Shown: positions 8,584 to 18,244 of the stretch, piece by piece | Position numbering within the stretch: the first letter of the stretch is position 1 | Layout: each line of letters begins with the position of its first letter | DNA from: Occallatibacter sp. | GTDB taxonomy: Bacteria > Acidobacteriota > Terriglobia > Terriglobales > Acidobacteriaceae | Assembly (NCBI GenBank): GCA_031296305.1 | Contig: JARLFZ010000006.1 | Coordinates: forward strand, 1-64,000 | Direction of reading: 5' to 3' | DNA: 64,000 nucleotides | Translations under genes and position numbers: made by a program | Notes under the pieces: model-generated | Told to the model about the DNA's origin: nothing | Database searches by the model: none | What the model saw: only the letters and a program-made list of their open reading frames with translations

Positions 8584-10863
8584 CTAGCGCCCTGCCGCGG
8601 GCCCGTGCCAAACTCCTCCGCCGTACGTCGTGATGTAGATTTGGCTGGCGTCGTTGGGGTCGGTAAAGACGCGATGCCCGCCTTTGAAGTCGTAGCCATT
8701 GATGCGCTGCCAGTGGAGGCCACGATCGATGGAGCGGAATGCAGCCGCGTCGTAGCCGCAAATGTAGAGCGTGTCGGGATGATGCGGATCGATCGTGAGA
8801 TCGTAAACGTGTTGAGATTCCGTAAAGAGAGCGCGCCATGTTTTTCCGCCGTCTTCGGAGACATAGACGCCGCCATTCCGGTCCGCGTCCTCGCCTTCTT
8901 GTCCCCAGGCGGTGAGGTACAGGCGTTGTGCATCGCGCGGATCGACCTCCAGGCCGGTGGGTCCGTTTACGCCCTGCGGAAGCTCCATACGCTGCCAGGA
9001 TTCCGCTTTGTCGACCGAGCGATAAACGGCTCCCGCATCGGATGGAGAAATATTCTTTCCTTCACCGCGCCGAGCCACGACGAGATACAGTGCGCCGTCC
9101 TGAGCCGCTGTAATGCGCCATGCAAATGGCTCCGCATCGAGAATGCCGTTGTTCTTCTGCGACCAGCTTTTGCCATTGTCAGTGGACTTGTAAACGCCGT
9201 GCCCAAACGCACACGCATAAAGCGTGCGACGGCCAACGGGGCTGGATGGATCGAGAAGGATGTGGGTGATGGGACTCGCCGGCAACCCCGCATTGCTCGG
9301 CCGCCAATGACGGCCGCCGTCGGTCGAAATGCCAACGCCACCCATAAAAGAGTCAACCCTGCTATGACGCCATATTCTGGGGCGAGGCAGATCGTGTGTT
9401 CCGCTGAATGCTCCCCAAACGAGACCGCGTTGCGCCGGATCGAGCGCGACCCAATACGTCGTGTTGCGCCAGGAGTCCGGGACTCCTTCGGTGGTGCTTT
9501 GCCAGGATCGGCCGCCATCCGTGCTCTGGAAGAGACCAATGTCGGTATTGTCCATATAAATGTGGCGGGAATCGAATGGATCGAACTGGACTCCGTAATT
9601 GGAAGTCACATCGAGACCGCGCGACGTCCAGCCATCGCCTGAGGATTTGGAATTCACCTCCAGCCAGGTGACGCCGCCATCAAGCGTGCGGTAGGTGCGG
9701 AAGAGATCCGACGCGTAGACAACATTCGAATCGGTTGGCGCAACACTCAGGCTGTACGGCGCGTCGAACCAAATGGAGGAACTGCCCTCCGCGGCGCGAG
9801 ATTCAATCCAGGTGCCAGTCAAATTGTCAGCGCGCCGGGTAGATTCTTTAAAGACGATCTTCCAGGTTCGGCCTGCATCGGTGGTTTTTGCGATGCCGTT
9901 GAAGAGGTTCTCCTTGCCGTCGCCCAACCGCAGACCTCTAAAACCAACGTAAGCGACGTTCGAATTTCGATCGCTGGTGGAAATTGCCTCAAACTTGCCG
10001 GAGCTTTGGTGCAGATCGGGCGTAATCGGCCGCCAATGCGGACCAGAATCCTCGGAGAGGTAAACGAGTCCGTCACGACCGGTGGCATAAATCCAAACTG
10101 AGCCGCCGGATCGCGCCGCACTCACCGCCTTGAAGTTCGTAGGCAGGCTCCCGAGTTCCTTCACACTGCCATCGTTACCAATTGCATAGGCAGTGGAACC
10201 GGAGAACGCAATCAGGCCGAATTTCTGCGGAACCAGAAGCAGGACGCGTTGTGGCAGTACGGCAAGACGCTTCCACGTGGCGCCCCCATCCGCGGAAGAA
10301 ACCAGGATCGCGGGAAGGGAACTCGGGGCTGCACTGGGGCGGTTCCTCGCCTGAAACGAAGCATAGAGACGTTGCGATGTGCCCTTGGGAGTTTGGGCCT
10401 CTCCGGGAACGACGGCGATCACGGTGATGTCCCCGCCAGGGTATGCAGGATCGTCCGAGGTGAGCGAGTAATCCGAATGATCGCCGATTTGGTGCTCGAT
10501 GGTGTTGCGGTCAGGGTTGGGGAAAACCATCGCCCATGTCAGCCCGGCATCGCTGCTCCGCCAAAGGGCCGCATTGCCCGCATAAATCACCCGCGGATTT
10601 ACCGGATCGAAGGCAAACACCTGGTTGCCTCCGCGCAGATTGAACATGTGCCACGACAGACCGTTATCGTGAGTGACATAAGCGCCGCTCATGTCGCAGT
10701 GCTCCACCACGAGCCGTGGGTCGTGAGGGCTGATCGTAGGCGCGATCGTTGTGCCGCCGCCACCCGGGCCAATCACTTTCCAACCGCCGTGATCCGAAGA
10801 CTGGGAAAAGCCGGTGAGGGTAGTAAAGAACAGTGCCAGTGCCAAGCGAAATATCTGGTTCAT
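8584..10863 (-). CDS. Secreted Asp-box (BNR) beta-propeller protein, GH74-like
   Basis: 759 residues with a Sec signal peptide (about residues 1-20, ending GFSQSS). I count about twelve Asp-box-type repeats (S/T-x-D-x-G-x-x-W, for example STDGGRSW, STDNGKSW, SEDGGKTW), which close the blades of two tandem seven-bladed propellers in GH74 and VPS10/sortilin-like proteins. The N-terminus (GPGGGG..., then CDMSGAY) resembles the first catalytic-Asp loop of GH74 xyloglucanases (TDIGGAY). Cellular location is periplasmic or outer surface. Sialidases also have Asp boxes but only four or five, and lack this length. It lies between the URO-D-like gene and a membrane regulator on the same strand. Activity on beta-glucan or xyloglucan is an inference. 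Confidence 0.7.
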   Translation of the reverse strand: MNQIFRLALALFFTTLTGFSQSSDHGGWKVIGPGGGGTTIAPTISPHDPRLVVEHCDMSGAYVTHDNGLSWHMFNLRGGNQVFAFDPVNPRVIYAGNAALWRSSDAGLTWAMVFPNPDRNTIEHQIGDHSDYSLTSDDPAYPGGDITVIAVVPGEAQTPKGTSQRLYASFQARNRPSAAPSSLPAILVSSADGGATWKRLAVLPQRVLLLVPQKFGLIAFSGSTAYAIGNDGSVKELGSLPTNFKAVSAARSGGSVWIYATGRDGLVYLSEDSGPHWRPITPDLHQSSGKFEAISTSDRNSNVAYVGFRGLRLGDGKENLFNGIAKTTDAGRTWKIVFKESTRRADNLTGTWIESRAAEGSSSIWFDAPYSLSVAPTDSNVVYASDLFRTYRTLDGGVTWLEVNSKSSGDGWTSRGLDVTSNYGVQFDPFDSRHIYMDNTDIGLFQSTDGGRSWQSTTEGVPDSWRNTTYWVALDPAQRGLVWGAFSGTHDLPRPRIWRHSRVDSFMGGVGISTDGGRHWRPSNAGLPASPITHILLDPSSPVGRRTLYACAFGHGVYKSTDNGKSWSQKNNGILDAEPFAWRITAAQDGALYLVVARRGEGKNISPSDAGAVYRSVDKAESWQRMELPQGVNGPTGLEVDPRDAQRLYLTAWGQEGEDADRNGGVYVSEDGGKTWRALFTESQHVYDLTIDPHHPDTLYICGYDAAAFRSIDRGLHWQRINGYDFKGGHRVFTDPNDASQIYITTYGGGVWHGPAAGR

Positions 10864-10902
10864 CGTACGGCCCTCTCGGGTCTCTCCAAACTAAGGCAAA
10901 AG

Positions 10903-10950
10903 GAAATAATACATAATTTATGAATATAAATCGAAATTACAAAATGTAGT
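10903..10950 (-). promoter_or_regulatory. AT-rich block with CATAA-T-TTATG inverted repeat upstream of the GH74-like gene
   Basis: The stretch just upstream of the minus-strand start at 10863 is strikingly AT-rich compared with its GC-rich surroundings, and holds a short inverted repeat CATAATTTATG at 10912-10922. It is the likely promoter region of the GH74-like gene, although no clean -35/-10 pair can be fixed. Confidence 0.4.
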
Positions 10951-11034
10951 TAGGGAAATATTTGGAAACATCTGATCGCAGCAACACGCAGCGCGACCGA
11001 ACCGCACTGCATGCAGCCCCGGTGCGAGTCCTTA

Positions 11035-12375
11035 TCAGTTGCGTGGCATCGATGGCGAATACGGGCGGACCACAGCCAGACGATTATTGAGTATCGTGTC
11101 GCCCGCCAGTTCCGACATGATCACGGCTTCGAAGTAGGGCCCGCCCCCGGCCTGCCGGCGCGCCTTCTCAAGCTGTTGGCTTCCCTCGTTCGAAGTCAGG
11201 AACCAGACCAGCGCCGCCGTCGACTGTCCAGCAATAATCATGATGCGCGTGTCCTTCGAGATTCCCGGCAGCACGGCAATCAAGCCGGGAGAGACCACTC
11301 GCGTGGGCGACTCGAACACTGCAGAGTAGACAGCCTGTTCGCCGGCGCGGGGTTGCCGGTTTTGAATCGCCCATCCCTGCGGATCGAATTCCAAGTAGAG
11401 CCTGTCCAACTGGTTCTTAAACGGCGCAAGCGTCCCCGGCGTGCCCACCAAAATAATATTGTCGCCCTCGAAAAGATCCGACGGCGCATCTGAGCTGATA
11501 GCAATATCTGCGCGCTGCGAACCGGCATCCATATAGCGCAACAATTTCAAGGACGCGATCACGTCCGACGACACGGCATATTGCTGGCTGAGCGTGGGCT
11601 TCCCGAACTTTTCTTCGATCACCTTCAGGTCGGGCGCCTTCTCCAGATCCGGGAAGCTGTTTACCGTTGTGTCACGGGCCATCAGGACTTCGCGATTCTG
11701 CACTTGCCAGGAAAAGAAAGTCGGATTCGGAAGCACAATCTCGATGGGCTTTCCGTTTGCACTGAACTCCTTCCACAAGGGAAGCATCGCCGCAGGCGCT
11801 GGCCCCGCGACGAGGGCGCGCTTTTGCGCCGCGATCTCAAGGAACTGCCAGAGGATGACACAGCTCAGGCTTACTGTCAGGCAAACCAGCGCCACCACTA
11901 GCTTGGGCAGTGGTCTCCATCCGATCAGGCGCGCACTGAAGTTATCCTGTCGCTGGGCGGCCTGTACGATCTCAATTGGGTCCAGCATTCCGCTCGTCGC
12001 TGAGGCTTCGCTGTCCAGCCCATTGACGCTAAGCTGGTGGGTCCCCAGCGGCACCGAGAACCGGATAGGCAGCAAACGTCCCTCGGCTCGGTAATAATCC
12101 CTGAGGCGCCGCCTCAGCCGCGAAATCTGCACGCGCACACTCGCGTCCAGTTGCTGGTCAAAGTCCTCCCGGCGACCGAGCGCTTCAACAGCTATTTCGT
12201 ATTCGCCGATCTGCTTGTGTCGATTCTGGAAAAGATAGCGAAGCAGGTTCTTCAGAGTTGTTGAGCCCTCAAATGCTCCGCTCGCGCAGATCCCTTCAAG
12301 GTGCTCTACGAGCTCGGCGTGCGATATCGAATCCGAAGAACCCATTCTCTCCAAGCCGGGGGGCGCTTGCGCCAC
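11035..12375 (-). CDS. Membrane-bound winged-helix (OmpR/CadC-like) one-component regulator
   Basis: 446 residues. Residues about 20-120 resemble the winged-helix domain typical of acidobacterial one-component regulators: LKNLLRYLF, YEIAVEALGR, then DASVRVQISRLRRRLRDYY as the recognition region, and GTHQLS wing. One membrane helix lies at about residues 155-180 (LVVALVCLTVSLSCVILW). The remaining about 260 residues would be periplasmic and include an ILVGTPGTLAPF segment and an SRDTRIMIIAGQ-like core of unknown ligand. CadC-type proteins sense outside conditions and bind DNA directly. It is divergent from the TonB receptor at 12786 and upstream of the GH74-like gene, so either may be its target. 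The GTG start has GGAGAG about 10 bases upstream; an in-frame ATG at 12345 is an alternative. Confidence 0.75.
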   Translation of the reverse strand: MAQAPPGLERMGSSDSISHAELVEHLEGICASGAFEGSTTLKNLLRYLFQNRHKQIGEYEIAVEALGRREDFDQQLDASVRVQISRLRRRLRDYYRAEGRLLPIRFSVPLGTHQLSVNGLDSEASATSGMLDPIEIVQAAQRQDNFSARLIGWRPLPKLVVALVCLTVSLSCVILWQFLEIAAQKRALVAGPAPAAMLPLWKEFSANGKPIEIVLPNPTFFSWQVQNREVLMARDTTVNSFPDLEKAPDLKVIEEKFGKPTLSQQYAVSSDVIASLKLLRYMDAGSQRADIAISSDAPSDLFEGDNIILVGTPGTLAPFKNQLDRLYLEFDPQGWAIQNRQPRAGEQAVYSAVFESPTRVVSPGLIAVLPGISKDTRIMIIAGQSTAALVWFLTSNEGSQQLEKARRQAGGGPYFEAVIMSELAGDTILNNRLAVVRPYSPSMPRN

Positions 12376-12785
12376 ACCCGGTGTATCTCTCCGCTTAGCA
12401 AACTCTGGCTTGGTTCAATTGAGATCAGAGTATTGAGATCGATCAGCGCTGTCAATCAACGCGGCAAGGAACAGCAACACCGTTGACACCCGGCAAGCAC
12501 AGCGCCAATGCGACAGGCTTCTCGCCCAATTTTGCAATAAAGCGCTGGTGAGATGCTTCTCATCCCGCTCCGAAGTTGGAGAGAAACGCCTGTCTAAGTT
12601 GAAGATTATAAAAGGTAACACACGTAACAGAACGCCCAGATACTAGACATGCGATTCGCCATTGCTTATACCTCGCCAATTATGCAGGCAAAGTGAGCTG
12701 CTGGGTTCCCAACCCATCCGCATTGGCGGGTGGTTTCGGGCCTGGTTGCTGACGAACACCCTGCATGTTCAGAGAGGCTGATCAA
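12376..12785. other. Divergent intergenic region between the membrane regulator and a TonB receptor
   Basis: About 410 bases without a convincing gene. It should hold promoters for both divergent genes. It contains an AT-rich patch with a direct repeat GTAAC-N4-GTAAC (12615-12628), a spacing that could suit an OmpR-type winged-helix protein, and a ribosome-binding GAGAGG just before the receptor start. No clear sigma-70 pair or hairpin was found. Confidence 0.4.
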
Positions 12786-15700
12786 ATGATGCTCAATCGC
12801 AATGGTGCCTTCCCTGTAGGAGCGCGCAGCGTGAATGCGTCTGCGGGCGCTACCTCGTCTCATGAATGGTCTGCATCGCACTTCCGTGCATTTGCCGGTG
12901 CGCTTCTTTTCTTCCTCGCTTTTGCCTGTTCAGTGCCTTCGATGCTCCATGCTCAGGTGCAGAACGGCGCCATCACCGGTACCGTTACCGATCCGAACAA
13001 CGCATTGGTTCAGCAAGCCGACGTCACACTTACCCAAAAAGCGACCAATCTTGTGCTTCATGGCCAAACCAACAATGAAGGTGTCTATGCATTTCCGCTA
13101 TTGCTCCCCGGGCCATACACCGTCGCTGTTGAAAAGCCAGGCTTCCGGAAGTCAGTCGCGACGCTAACGCTCACCGTCGGCCAGACTGTTCGTCTCGATG
13201 TCACCCTGAGCATCGGCAGCGCGACTCAGACCGTCGTCATCGAGGCCCAGGATGCCACCGCTCTCGATTTGCAAACTTCCAACCTTGACTACACCGTTCA
13301 GTCCCAGCAAGTGGGCAGTCTTCCGATGAATGGGCGCAACCTCTACGGATTGGCGGCCCTCGCGCCAGGCATTATGCCCGGCTCCAACTTCGGCGTAGGT
13401 GTCGCCGTCCAACGCGGTGCGGTTGTGGCCGCTGCGACCAACAATTTCGAGTCCAACGGCGGCGTAGGCGGCAACAACGAGGTTCTCCTGGACGGCCTTT
13501 CCATCGTCGTCTGCTGCCAGGGCCAGCCAGCCGTCACTCCTTCCGCCGAGGTCGTGGGCCAGTTCAAAGTCGTCACTTCCAACGCCCCGGCTGAATATGG
13601 CCGCAGCTCTGGCGGAGTCCTCAGCCTGGTTACCAACTCCGGCACCAACCAGCTTCGCGGCTCGATTTATGATTTTCTGCGCAACGACAAGCTCGATGCC
13701 GCCAACTACTTTACCAAGCGCAGCGGTGTCTATCCCTATCCAGGGCATGCCGATTTCCGGAATCCGCATCGCACCAACCAGTATGGTGCCGTTGTTGGCG
13801 GTCCAGTCTACCTACCGCACTTCTACAACGGCAGGGACAAGACATTTTTCACCTTCGGTTATGAGGGCATTCGCGACTTAAAAGCGTACTCCGGCACCGA
13901 CACCGTGCCTACCGCTCTGATGCGCCAAGGCATCTTCACGGAAGCACCAGCCGTCATCTACGATCCCAACTCTTCGAATGTTGGCACAGCCCCCAGAACA
14001 CCGGTCGCAGCCGCGTCTTGCAACGGCACCGCCTATGCAGCCGGCTATTGCATTCCCCAATCCAGTTGGAACGCCGTGGCCAAGGCTATGCTGACGTTCT
14101 TCCCGGCGCCAAACCTGGCTGGGACGACCAACAACCTTGCCTATGCTCAGAACACGACGACCGCCGACGATCAGTACAATTTCCGGGTCGACCATAACTT
14201 CGGTGAGAATCAGCGCATCTTTATGCGGGGCACCAAGAGCAAGGACGACTACACGTATAACGACGAGTTCAACAGTACGACAGGACCTGCGGCCTGGCAG
14301 CAGCACCTGACTGCGTACTTGTTTGCTTTGGGCGATATTTGGACCGTATCTCCATCGACGCTTGTACAGTTCAGCTATGGCTTTGCCCGTCAAACCAATT
14401 TCCAGCCGGGCAATAACTTCTTCCAGTACGACGCCGCCAAATACGGCTTCTCCAGCACCTTCACAGGCCAACAGCAGGTTACCGGTTTGCCGTACTTCAG
14501 CATTTCGGGCGAATACGCGCCGACGTACCAGGCGAGCTTTAACAACTGGGCGCATTACGTTCACTCGTTCAACGCCAGCGCGCTCATACACAAGGGCAAG
14601 CACGACATTGCTCTGGGATACAACGGCCGGCTGGGCCTCGAAAACGTAAAGGGCCTTAGCGGTCCGACCGGGTATTTGACCTACGGCTCCACCTTCACCG
14701 GTGGCCCCACGCCGAATTCCTCGCTGCCAGGCGGGCAGAGCGCGTTCGCCAGTTGGGCGTCCTTCCTGCTCGGCGATCCCAACACGGGATATGTTATTCG
14801 CCAGAAGACGCTCGCTCTCAACCAGTGGGTTAACAGCTTGTATGCGCAGGACGACTGGCGCATGTTCCCGAAGTTGACCGTCAATATGGGCGTCCGCTGG
14901 GATGTTGAAACCGGATACCAGGAACGCCACAACAACTGGGCAGACTTCGATCCCACCGTCACCAATCCCATCTCGTCGCAAGTCAACTTCCAGGTATCTG
15001 GCGGCGCAAAGTTCCTGGGTTCCAACGGCAACCCCACCCGCGATTGGCAAACCCTCTACCACGCGTTCGGCCCACGCGTTGGCTTCTCCTACGAATTTGC
15101 CCCCAGAACTGTGGCCCGTGGCGGATACGGCATTCTCTATCTGCCGCTCTCCTCGCGCCAATATAGCAACCAAACCTCGAACATAGGGTTTACGCAGCGG
15201 ACCAATCTTGCTACATCTGCCACCGGGTTTACGCCCGCGGTCACCAGCGATAATCCATTTCCCGGCGGTGTCTTATTGCCGGCAGGTCCCACGGCAGGCG
15301 TCGGTGTTAGTGTTGGTACCTCCATCTCCGGCCTTCCTACCAAGATTCCTCTCAGCTACCAGCAGCAATGGAACTTTGGCCTGGAACGCAGCCTTGGCCG
15401 CGGAATGTCGGTATCCCTCAACTACGTCGGCAGTCATGGCGTCGATCTGCCCATGAACTTCCGCGCCAACGATTTGCAACCCGCATATTGGGGTACTCCC
15501 GGCCAGACCAGCCAGGTCACCTACCTTCAAACGCAGGTCGCAAACCCCTTCTACGGGGCCACCGGAGTAGCCAGCGGTACGCTGACCAATGCCACGGTAC
15601 AGCGCCTGCAATTGCTGACCAAATACCCCGAATACACCAGCGGCGCCAGCTCCAGCATCCAGAACAGCTCGGTGACAATCCAACCCATAGCCTTTGGCTC

Positions 15701-16460
15701 AGCCACCTACAACGCGATGCAGGCAATGTGGCTCGTGAATCGCCCCAGCGGTCTTACCGGATCGGTGTCGTACATCTACTCGAAACTTCTGGGCAATGTT
15801 ACCGATCTAATCAACGGCTCCCTGAATCCAACCGGCAACCCAAACATTCAGAATTACTATTTCATGCAGAACGAGCACTCCCATCTATCAACAGATATTC
15901 CGCAGCGCATCGCAGGCACGGCGTCCTACCCGCTGCCCATCGGCAAAGGCAGGCAATATGCGAACAGCTTGCCCACGTGGGCGAATGAATTCGTAGGCGG
16001 CTGGACAGTCACGACGATCATTGATGCTTACAGCGGATTCCCGCTTGGCCTAACCGTCACGGGGGCTCCGGCTTTTGCCGGCACGCGCCCGGTGTTTACG
16101 GGATCGGCCCCACTCACCTCCGGCTCGGTTCATCATCGCCTCGGCGGCGCCGGCCAAACGCAAAACTACTTCAACACCGCGGGCTTCCGCCTCCCGCAAT
16201 CGTTCGAGCTTGGCACGGTCCCTCGCTCGTCCTCCACAATGCGCAGCGCCATCTCATTCGACGAAAACGCTTCGCTCATCAAGAATTTCCCGATTCACGA
16301 AGACGTGATGCTTGAGTTCCGCTGCGAGGCCTTCAATGTCCTCAACAAAGTTGACTTCAATCAACCTAATGTTCAATTCGGCGGTTCGTCTTTCGGCAAC
16401 ATTACCGCAATGTATAACTCACCTCGCAACATCCAATTGGCCGCAAAACTGCACTTCTAG
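12786..16460 (+). CDS. TonB-dependent receptor, Oar-like, with carboxypeptidase-regulatory domain
   Basis: About 1224 residues. GAGAGG 7 bases before ATG 12786 fixes the start; ATG 12789 is also possible. The N-terminal region is long, with a signal segment near residues 40-60 (FFLAFACSVPSMLHAQ). A CarboxypepD_reg-like Ig fold follows (ITGTVTDPNNALV...), then a plug domain (LPMNGRNLYGLAALAPG, DGLSIV, EYGRSSGGVLSLVTNSGTN) and a 22-strand-type barrel ending in the aromatic-terminated LAAKLHF. These proteins import large or scarce substrates with TonB energy. A strong hairpin follows the stop. Divergent from a membrane regulator and followed by an FAD oxidoreductase; the ligand cannot be read from sequence. 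Confidence 0.88.
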   Translation: MMLNRNGAFPVGARSVNASAGATSSHEWSASHFRAFAGALLFFLAFACSVPSMLHAQVQNGAITGTVTDPNNALVQQADVTLTQKATNLVLHGQTNNEGVYAFPLLLPGPYTVAVEKPGFRKSVATLTLTVGQTVRLDVTLSIGSATQTVVIEAQDATALDLQTSNLDYTVQSQQVGSLPMNGRNLYGLAALAPGIMPGSNFGVGVAVQRGAVVAAATNNFESNGGVGGNNEVLLDGLSIVVCCQGQPAVTPSAEVVGQFKVVTSNAPAEYGRSSGGVLSLVTNSGTNQLRGSIYDFLRNDKLDAANYFTKRSGVYPYPGHADFRNPHRTNQYGAVVGGPVYLPHFYNGRDKTFFTFGYEGIRDLKAYSGTDTVPTALMRQGIFTEAPAVIYDPNSSNVGTAPRTPVAAASCNGTAYAAGYCIPQSSWNAVAKAMLTFFPAPNLAGTTNNLAYAQNTTTADDQYNFRVDHNFGENQRIFMRGTKSKDDYTYNDEFNSTTGPAAWQQHLTAYLFALGDIWTVSPSTLVQFSYGFARQTNFQPGNNFFQYDAAKYGFSSTFTGQQQVTGLPYFSISGEYAPTYQASFNNWAHYVHSFNASALIHKGKHDIALGYNGRLGLENVKGLSGPTGYLTYGSTFTGGPTPNSSLPGGQSAFASWASFLLGDPNTGYVIRQKTLALNQWVNSLYAQDDWRMFPKLTVNMGVRWDVETGYQERHNNWADFDPTVTNPISSQVNFQVSGGAKFLGSNGNPTRDWQTLYHAFGPRVGFSYEFAPRTVARGGYGILYLPLSSRQYSNQTSNIGFTQRTNLATSATGFTPAVTSDNPFPGGVLLPAGPTAGVGVSVGTSISGLPTKIPLSYQQQWNFGLERSLGRGMSVSLNYVGSHGVDLPMNFRANDLQPAYWGTPGQTSQVTYLQTQVANPFYGATGVASGTLTNATVQRLQLLTKYPEYTSGASSSIQNSSVTIQPIAFGSATYNAMQAMWLVNRPSGLTGSVSYIYSKLLGNVTDLINGSLNPTGNPNIQNYYFMQNEHSHLSTDIPQRIAGTASYPLPIGKGRQYANSLPTWANEFVGGWTVTTIIDAYSGFPLGLTVTGAPAFAGTRPVFTGSAPLTSGSVHHRLGGAGQTQNYFNTAGFRLPQSFELGTVPRSSSTMRSAISFDENASLIKNFPIHEDVMLEFRCEAFNVLNKVDFNQPNVQFGGSSFGNITAMYNSPRNIQLAAKLHF

Positions 16461-16481
16461 CACCATCCTCTCTCCTTCATT

Positions 16482-16505
16482 GACGAGCGGCGCAAGCCGC
16501 TCGTC
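16482..16505 (+). terminator. Hairpin with GCAA tetraloop after the TonB receptor
   Basis: A perfect 10-base-pair stem (GACGAGCGGC / GCCGCTCGTC) closed by a GCAA loop of the stable GNRA class begins 21 bases after the receptor stop. The following GCTTTAGA is a weak U-run, so it may terminate, pause or protect the 3' end. Confidence 0.6.
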
Positions 16506-16591
16506 GCTTTAGACGAAAGCAGATGAGTGCGAAGCCACTTGGGGGGCGGACTAGTTGCAGTTTCCCGCTGCCCCGATGTACGTGATCCGGC

Positions 16592-18244
16592 ATGAGGAAG
16601 GAAAGCCCCTGCATGAATTGGCGCAATGTTTCTACCCTGCTTCTTCTCGCCGGAACGTTATTCGCGACGCCACTCCAGGGCGCAGATCGCATCCAAACCG
16701 CGGATCTGCTGGTCTACGGCGGAACCGCTTCCGGAGTGATGACCGCATATTCCGCCGCGCAGGAAGGCCTTCACGTTGTGCTTCTCGAACCCGGAGCGCA
16801 TCTGGGCGGTATGGTCACAGGCGGGCTTTCCGCCACGGACACTGGCACCTTCACTGTTATTGGTGGATATGCCCGCGACTTTTATCGCAAGGCGGCAGCG
16901 CACTACGGAGTGCATCGCCTGGATCGCCGCGAGGATTGGCTCTCGGAGCCCCATGTCGGCGAGGCGATCTTTCGCGACATGCTCAGAGATTCCGGCGTCA
17001 AGGTCTACTACCACACGCGGCTTCGCGAGTCGCGCGGCGTGGCACTGGAAAATCGCACCATTGTTGCCATCACGACCTCGGATGGCCAGCAATGGCGGGC
17101 AAAGATTTTCGCCGACTGCACGTATGAAGGCGACCTGATGGCGCAGTCCAACGTCAGTTACACGTGGGGGCGTGAAAGCTCTGGCGAATACGGCGAGGAT
17201 CTAGCCGGAGTTCGCAGCCACACACCGCAACATCAGTTCGCCTGGCCGCTCTCCGCCTACGATGAACATCACAAACTATTCCCTGAAATCATCCCCGGTC
17301 CGCTGGCGCCCGCGGGTTCCGCCGACAAAAGAGTGCAAGCCTATAACTTCCGCTTGATCCTCACCGACGATCCATTGAACCGGCTTCCATTTCCTCGGCC
17401 CGAAGGATACGACCGCTCGCGTTTTGTTCTGCTTGAACATTATCTGGATGGATTCGAGGGGCACTTTCACCGGCCGCCCACGGTCGACGACTTCTTCCTT
17501 CCGACACTCATTCCCAACCACAAAGCGGACTTCAACAATAACGGGCCCATCTCGACGGATTACATCGGTCATAGCTGGAAATACCCGGAGGCCTCCTACG
17601 CTGACAGGGAAGTGATTTGGCGGGACCACCTGCTCTACACCCAGTCGCTTATCTATTTTCTTTCTCACGATGCGAGTGTTCCTGCCAGTCTGCGAGCCGA
17701 GCTGAATCGCTGGGGTCTCCCCAAAGACGAGTATGCCGACACCGGACACTGGCCATTCCAGTTGTATGTTCGTGAAGCACGGCGCATGGTGGGAGAGTAC
17801 GTCATGCGGCAGTCGGACCTGCAAACAGAGCGCACCAAACCGGACTCCATCGGAATGGGCTCCTACAACAGCGACTCTCACAACGCCGAGCGCGTGGCCA
17901 TGCCCGACGGGACCGTACATAACGAAGGAGACATTCAGGTCCCGGTCGAGCCTTATGAGATTCCCTACCGCGCCATCACGCCGAAACGATCCGAAGTGCA
18001 GAATCTGCTGGTGCCTGTTTGTCTTTCATCCACGCACGTTGCCTTCGCATCGATTCGCATGGAGCCGCAATACATGATCATTGGCCAGGCTTCTGGAATC
18101 GCTGCAGCGCTCGCGGTCGGCAAACACGTTCCAGTTCAGGAGATTTCAATTCCCGAGCTGCAACGCAAGCTTCACGAGCATGGCGCAATACTACATCGCA
18201 GCGTGGAAATTCCCTCTCGCGCATCGACGCCGTCAAAGCCGTAA
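16592..18244 (+). CDS. Exported FAD-dependent oxidoreductase (FAD_oxidored family)
   Basis: 550 residues. A Sec signal peptide (...LLLLAGTLFATPLQGA) precedes the dinucleotide-binding segment ADLLVYGGTASGVMTA, a variant GxGxxG in which the middle Gly is replaced but the fold motif is retained, followed by LLEPGAHLGGMVTGGLS. The C-terminal part has YDIPYRAI-like and SSTHVAFASIRMEPQYMIIGQASGIAAALA motifs typical of this family, which covers many secreted, poorly characterised enzymes found beside glycan-use genes. Start 16592 is used; an ATG at 16613 (MNWRNV) with an AAGGAAAG upstream is as good. It lies 131 bases after the TonB receptor. The substrate is unknown; FAD loading of an exported enzyme is itself a point to check, since no Tat motif is visible. 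Confidence 0.75.
   Translation: MRKESPCMNWRNVSTLLLLAGTLFATPLQGADRIQTADLLVYGGTASGVMTAYSAAQEGLHVVLLEPGAHLGGMVTGGLSATDTGTFTVIGGYARDFYRKAAAHYGVHRLDRREDWLSEPHVGEAIFRDMLRDSGVKVYYHTRLRESRGVALENRTIVAITTSDGQQWRAKIFADCTYEGDLMAQSNVSYTWGRESSGEYGEDLAGVRSHTPQHQFAWPLSAYDEHHKLFPEIIPGPLAPAGSADKRVQAYNFRLILTDDPLNRLPFPRPEGYDRSRFVLLEHYLDGFEGHFHRPPTVDDFFLPTLIPNHKADFNNNGPISTDYIGHSWKYPEASYADREVIWRDHLLYTQSLIYFLSHDASVPASLRAELNRWGLPKDEYADTGHWPFQLYVREARRMVGEYVMRQSDLQTERTKPDSIGMGSYNSDSHNAERVAMPDGTVHNEGDIQVPVEPYEIPYRAITPKRSEVQNLLVPVCLSSTHVAFASIRMEPQYMIIGQASGIAAALAVGKHVPVQEISIPELQRKLHEHGAILHRSVEIPSRASTPSKP

Noticed and set aside
12615..12628. Direct repeat GTAAC-N4-GTAAC upstream of the TonB receptor as a binding site for the divergent winged-helix regulator
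   Set aside because: Only two short half-sites and no second copy in the window; noted in the intergenic entry but too weak for a claim.
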